NCBI RefSeq assembly: GCF_009720735.1
Contig: NZ_WNKU01000002.1
Coordinates: 124,001-188,000 of the forward strand
Source: Heliobacterium mobile
GTDB taxonomy: Bacteria > Bacillota > Desulfitobacteriia > Heliobacteriales > Heliobacteriaceae
Direction of reading: 5' to 3'
DNA: 64,000 bases
Made by a program: the position numbers and the translations under genes. Below the pieces are notes generated by a model. The model saw only the letters and a program-made list of their open reading frames with translations, had not been told where the DNA came from and ran no database searches. Position 1 is the stretch's first letter. Every line of letters begins with the position of its first letter. Positions 60,737 to 64,000 of this stretch are shown in pieces.

Positions 60737-60765
60737 ATAATATCGACATAATTCACTTTTGTCAA
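60737..60765 (-). promoter_or_regulatory. strong sigma-A promoter of rplU-prp-rpmA
   Basis: On the minus strand TTGACA (60760-60765) and TATTAT (60737-60742) are exactly 17 bases apart, near consensus as expected for a ribosomal protein operon. Confidence 0.9.
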
Positions 60766-60937
60766 CTGTTCACTACGAGAATATCGCGCTTTAGGGCAGC
60801 AGGTAAGTAAGCGGACTCGAAGCCCGCGGCGAACTGGGTCCATACAACCCGCTCCGCTTTAGTACGAGTATCGCACTCATTTATTACACCCCGTACCCTC
60901 GGACGCAACAAGCGGTCTTGTGAAAAGGACCGGTCGC

Positions 60938-62182
60938 CTATGTGATCGGCGATTTCCGGTACACCCTCCCCCTCCCGTCGCAGCAACTACAAGGCTCCGT
61001 CAACATAGACGAGAGACTGTCCCGAACCTTCTTACGGGTCATCTCGACCAAGCCTAACGGCGTAATTCCCAGCACGTTCGTAGGGGCTTTATCTCTTTGC
61101 AAGCTTTCTCGCAGCACATCAAGCACCTCTTGCCGGTGGCTGTCTACTGTCATGTCGATAAAATCGATGACAATGATGCCGCCGATGCTGCGCAGTCGAA
61201 GTTGGCGGGCGATTTCCCGGGCCGCTTCTAAGTTCGTCTTGCGAACGGTATCTTCCAAGTCATGTGTACCTGTATACTTGCCTGTATTGACATCGATCAC
61301 CGTGAGAGCTTCTGTCTCCTGAATGACGAGATACCCTCCCGATTTTAACCACGTTTTGGGACGCAGGGCCTTCTCGATTTCCACTTGCAAGTTGAACTCT
61401 GTCCAATAATCGCGGCCGTCTTGCAAATGGAGGCGACTGCGCAAAAGAGGGTAGTTTTCCTCTGCCCACTCCCACATTTGATTATAGGTGGTGCAATCGT
61501 TCACCCGGATTTGTTGTACCTCATCATCGATCATGTCCCGCAAGATCCGCTCTACTAGAGTCCCGCCTTGGTAGACAAGACTTCGCGATGGGCGGCGATT
61601 AATTTTCTCTTTAATTTTTTGCCACCGTTCTTGGAGACGTCTGATGTCTGCAGCTAATTCATTTTCATCGGCACCGACAGCTGTCGTCCGAATGATGATC
61701 CCCATCCCAGGGATCTGGACGCGTTCTGCCACTTCTATCAGCCGCCGTCGTTCCCGCTCATCTTCAATGCGTTTGGATACGCCTACGTGATCCACCATGG
61801 GCATCAGGACGACCCAGTGGCCTGGCAGAGTTACGTTGCGAGTAACACGGGGCCCTTTGGTTCCAATCCCCTCTTTGAGGATCTGTACGAGCACTTCCTG
61901 TCCCGGCTTGAGAATGTCTCCGATGGAGGGGTTGATCCCTTCCTCCTTCAGAACGGTTGGAATCGCTTCTTTTACGTATAAAAAAGCGTTCCGCTCAAGG
62001 CCGATATCGATAAAGGCCGCCTGCATACCGGGCAGAACATTTTCTACGTTGCCTTTATAAATGTTGCCGACGATCGAGCCTTGTTCGTTTTTTTCCCAAT
62101 GTAATTCAGCCAGGTGGTCATCTTCCAAGAGAGCGATTTTCGTATAACTCTCTTCCACCTGAACGAGGACCACTTTATTCAT
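60938..62182 (-). CDS. rng: ribonuclease E/G family protein, short C-terminus
   Basis: The 414-aa product has an S1-like domain (residues 35-120: GNIYKGNVENVLPGMQAAFI), the catalytic DNase-I-like part with metal-binding aspartates in VIDVNTGKYTG and IIVIDFIDM, and the CxxC Zn-link as CSCCDGRGRVY near residue 402. It processes rRNA and decays mRNA. It stops soon after the Zn-link, so the small RNase G C-terminal domain is missing. The 160 bases after it do not restore the frame. It overlaps the upstream gene by 4 bases. Confidence 0.92.
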   Translation of the reverse strand: MNKVVLVQVEESYTKIALLEDDHLAELHWEKNEQGSIVGNIYKGNVENVLPGMQAAFIDIGLERNAFLYVKEAIPTVLKEEGINPSIGDILKPGQEVLVQILKEGIGTKGPRVTRNVTLPGHWVVLMPMVDHVGVSKRIEDERERRRLIEVAERVQIPGMGIIIRTTAVGADENELAADIRRLQERWQKIKEKINRRPSRSLVYQGGTLVERILRDMIDDEVQQIRVNDCTTYNQMWEWAEENYPLLRSRLHLQDGRDYWTEFNLQVEIEKALRPKTWLKSGGYLVIQETEALTVIDVNTGKYTGTHDLEDTVRKTNLEAAREIARQLRLRSIGGIIVIDFIDMTVDSHRQEVLDVLRESLQRDKAPTNVLGITPLGLVEMTRKKVRDSLSSMLTEPCSCCDGRGRVYRKSPIT

Positions 62183-62886
62183 ATCACTTCTAAGGGCGTC
62201 ATGAGCCGATCCCCTTTGGCTACGAACAAGCCGAGCCGTAGGATGCGGATCCGCTCTATATCGACAGGCAAGCTGCCTGTGCGCACCACGATTTCCAGAA
62301 CTTCTTCGGGCCGAACGTTCCCCTCACTGCCGGTCTGCACAACCATTTCCAGAACGAGGTGGCCTTCGACAATATGACCTGACAACTGATAGATCCCGCC
62401 GCGAATATCCTTTGTAGACCGGCCTTTTTTGCCTTCCCGTTCTACCAGCCAAGCTTCCTCTGCGAGGCTTTTATCGAGAGCGGCTTTTACCATTCCATCT
62501 TCAATCTCTTTCGTCAAGGGGACCCGTACCCGGTACTGGGCCCGGTTGACAGCGGCCATCAGTGCCTGCGTTCCTTGGGGAACTTTTTTTACGGCTCGCA
62601 CACCGAATCCTTCCGGCATTGCCTGTTGGAGCTTTTCTTTCACCGTTTCAGGCGCCATGTCCTCAGCCAGTTCAATATCTGCATATTCGCCGAGGGAGAC
62701 GATACCGACGGCTAAAGCCGAGGCAAAGGCGATTTTGGGGTGAGGATTAAAACCCTCTGAAAAGGCCAAGGGAATCTCAGCCCGGCGCAAGGCCCGCTCA
62801 AAGGCTTTTTGGGTATCTAGATGGGAAAGCCAGCGGACTGGATCTTGTTTGCTAAATGCGATTCGAATTCGGTACATGCTTTTCAC
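62179..62886 (-). CDS. TIGR03936-family radical-SAM-linked protein (DUF2344)
   Basis: The 235-aa protein begins with YRIRIAFSKQDPVRWLSHLD, typical of this family, which always neighbours a radical SAM protein of the TIGR03960 type in Firmicutes; in other bacteria the two are fused. Function is unknown; tRNA or ribosome modification is suspected from context with rng and ribosomal genes. It overlaps the radical SAM gene by 35 bases. Confidence 0.92.
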   Translation of the reverse strand: MKSMYRIRIAFSKQDPVRWLSHLDTQKAFERALRRAEIPLAFSEGFNPHPKIAFASALAVGIVSLGEYADIELAEDMAPETVKEKLQQAMPEGFGVRAVKKVPQGTQALMAAVNRAQYRVRVPLTKEIEDGMVKAALDKSLAEEAWLVEREGKKGRSTKDIRGGIYQLSGHIVEGHLVLEMVVQTGSEGNVRPEEVLEIVVRTGSLPVDIERIRILRLGLFVAKGDRLMTPLEVI

Positions 62887-64000
62887 CCCGCAAATCCAGA
62901 CTTACGCCTAGGGTAGGACAAACGCCGCAACCGGAACATGAATCGAGGCGGCAGTCATGGGTTAATGATTCTTCTAAGGCTTTTTTATGTTCCCGGACTA
63001 AATATTGGCGTTGCACACCGAAATCGAGATGATCCCATGGCAATGGTTCATCGTAACGGATGGTGCGGTAGGCGTAATATTCGGGATCAATATTCGCTTC
63101 GGCAAAAGCTTCCTGCCAGCGATCAAAGTGGAAGTATTCGGACCATCCGTCGAAAGTACAACCTTTTTGCCAAGCCCGGTAAAGAACATCTCCGATTCGG
63201 CGATCCCCTTTGGCCAAAACAGCCTCCATAAAACTTACCTTTGCATCGTGCCAATTGTAGTTGATGCGGCGATCTTTGAGGCGCTTTTTTAAGTAAGCTT
63301 GTTTTTCTTCAAGCTCTTCAATGCGAGCCTGCGGTTCCCATTGAAAGGGTGTTTGAGGCTTCGGCACAAAGGATGAGGTGCTGACGGTCACTTTGACACT
63401 CTTTTTGATGCCTTTTTCTCGCAGGATACCGGTACCGCGATAGACGACCCGTTCGGCCAGTTGAGCGATGCCTTCTAAGTCTTCCTCTATTTCGGTCGGC
63501 AAGCCGATCATGAAATAGAGCTTCAGGCCGGTCCAACCGTTAGCAAAGGCGCTTTCTACGGTTTCCATGAGGTTTTTCTCAGTGACTCCCTTATTGATCA
63601 CATCGCGTAGGCGCTGAGTCCCTGCTTCCGGTGCAAAGGTCAACCCGGTTTTGCGCACTTTTTGCACTTCCTTGGCCAAGTTCACCGAGAAAGCGTCGAC
63701 CCGAAGGGACGGCAAGGATACACCTACTTTTTGCTCCTGGTGTGTAGCGATCAACGATTGGATCAGCGGTTCCACACAAGTATAATCGGCTGTACTCAAC
63801 GAGGTCAGAGCGATCTCGTCATAGCCTGTCGTCTTCACCAGTTCAGCAGCCTGTTTTTTTAATGTTTCCATCGATCGTTCTCGAACGGGCCGATAGATAC
63901 TTCCGGCTTGACAAAATCGGCAGGAACGGGAACATCCCCGAAGGACTTCTAACATTACCCGATCATGGACGACATCCATGAAGGGCACAAGCGATTTTGT
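62852..64000 (-). CDS. TIGR03960-family radical SAM protein, 5' end beyond window
   Basis: The visible 382 codons run to the right edge in frame. The SAM cluster motif is CSRSCRFCQAG (near the start of the visible part), followed by PEAGTQRLRDVINKGVTE and GLKLYFMIGLPTEIEEDL. The C-terminal end has DSCSGCGVCPTLGV. The missing N-terminal part normally carries a B12-binding-like domain. It pairs with the TIGR03936 protein downstream. Confidence 0.93.
   Translation of the reverse strand, partial: TKSLVPFMDVVHDRVMLEVLRGCSRSCRFCQAGSIYRPVRERSMETLKKQAAELVKTTGYDEIALTSLSTADYTCVEPLIQSLIATHQEQKVGVSLPSLRVDAFSVNLAKEVQKVRKTGLTFAPEAGTQRLRDVINKGVTEKNLMETVESAFANGWTGLKLYFMIGLPTEIEEDLEGIAQLAERVVYRGTGILREKGIKKSVKVTVSTSSFVPKPQTPFQWEPQARIEELEEKQAYLKKRLKDRRINYNWHDAKVSFMEAVLAKGDRRIGDVLYRAWQKGCTFDGWSEYFHFDRWQEAFAEANIDPEYYAYRTIRYDEPLPWDHLDFGVQRQYLVREHKKALEESLTHDCRLDSCSGCGVCPTLGVSLDLRGEKHVPNSNRI

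Noticed and set aside
60830-60870. tRNA T-arm-like sequence with TTCGAG loop
   Set aside because: No acceptor, D or anticodon arms could be fitted around it.
60762-60986. 74-codon frame overlapping the end of rng as a possible frameshifted C-terminus
   Set aside because: Its sequence shows no resemblance to RNase G C-terminal domains and it contains the rplU promoter region.
1-64000. CRISPR arrays, insertion sequences, prophage, rRNA or tRNA genes
   Set aside because: No regularly spaced repeats, transposase or integrase motifs, or complete RNA gene folds were noticed on either strand.

Overview
The window looks like a chromosomal segment of an endospore-forming, anaerobic Gram-positive bacterium of the class Clostridia. 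Evidence: a Spo0B-like protein, two SpoVG proteins, a PdaA-type spore-cortex deacetylase, a T-box leader, a yybP-ykoY leader, ribosomal protein L27 with its Prp protease, and the block rng-rplU-prp-rpmA-spo0B-obg-proB-proA-nadD-yqeK-rsfS. A member of the Peptococcaceae, Desulfitobacteriaceae or Heliobacteriaceae would fit, but genus cannot be fixed from the sequence alone. Most genes lie on the minus strand.

Region 1 (1-3300) is a stressosome module read right to left: RsbR-like, RsbS, RsbT, an ATPase-PP2C fusion phosphatase, and a second RsbT/RsbW-like ATPase protein that runs off the left edge. Region 2 (3400-16700) is housekeeping and hypothetical: YbaK-type deacylase, a large single-chain PurL, PdaA, an APC permease, a secreted cyclophilin, an unrecognised 371-aa protein, a Sel1-repeat protein, an aldo/keto reductase with a ferredoxin tail, and a Cdc48-like AAA ATPase with an unrecognised N-terminal half.

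Region 3 (16800-36600) is the centrepiece: a bacterial microcompartment operon for B12-dependent 1,2-propanediol (diol) use. In transcription order it is pduU-V-A-B-C-D-E-G-H-K-J-L-(flavoprotein)-N-O-P-S-T. It carries seven shell proteins (A, B, J, K, N, T, U), the dehydratase CDE, its reactivase GH, cobalamin adenosyltransferase O, CoA-acylating aldehyde dehydrogenase P, phosphotransacylase L, and the electron-transfer pair S/T. No alcohol dehydrogenase (PduQ) or propionate kinase (PduW) gene is present in the window. Upstream, in the same direction, lie a response regulator with an AraC output domain, a soluble kinase with a PocR sensor domain, and a TctC/Bug-type lipoprotein. These probably replace the one-component PocR of enterobacteria.

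Region 4 (36600-41700) has two separately transcribed spoVG genes, a small zincin-like protein, a MerR regulator, a manganese-riboswitch-controlled TerC-family transporter, a probably broken membrane gene, and a 45-aa acidic protein. Region 5 (41700-52950) has leuS behind a T-box, DedA, a methyltransferase, a four-gene BmpA-type nucleoside ABC transporter with a structured leader, and the two-subunit L-serine dehydratase. Region 6 (52960-64000) is the conserved ribosome/GTPase/proline/NAD block, ending in a radical-SAM gene cut by the right edge.

Functions are inferred from sequence motifs and family knowledge; no database search was run.
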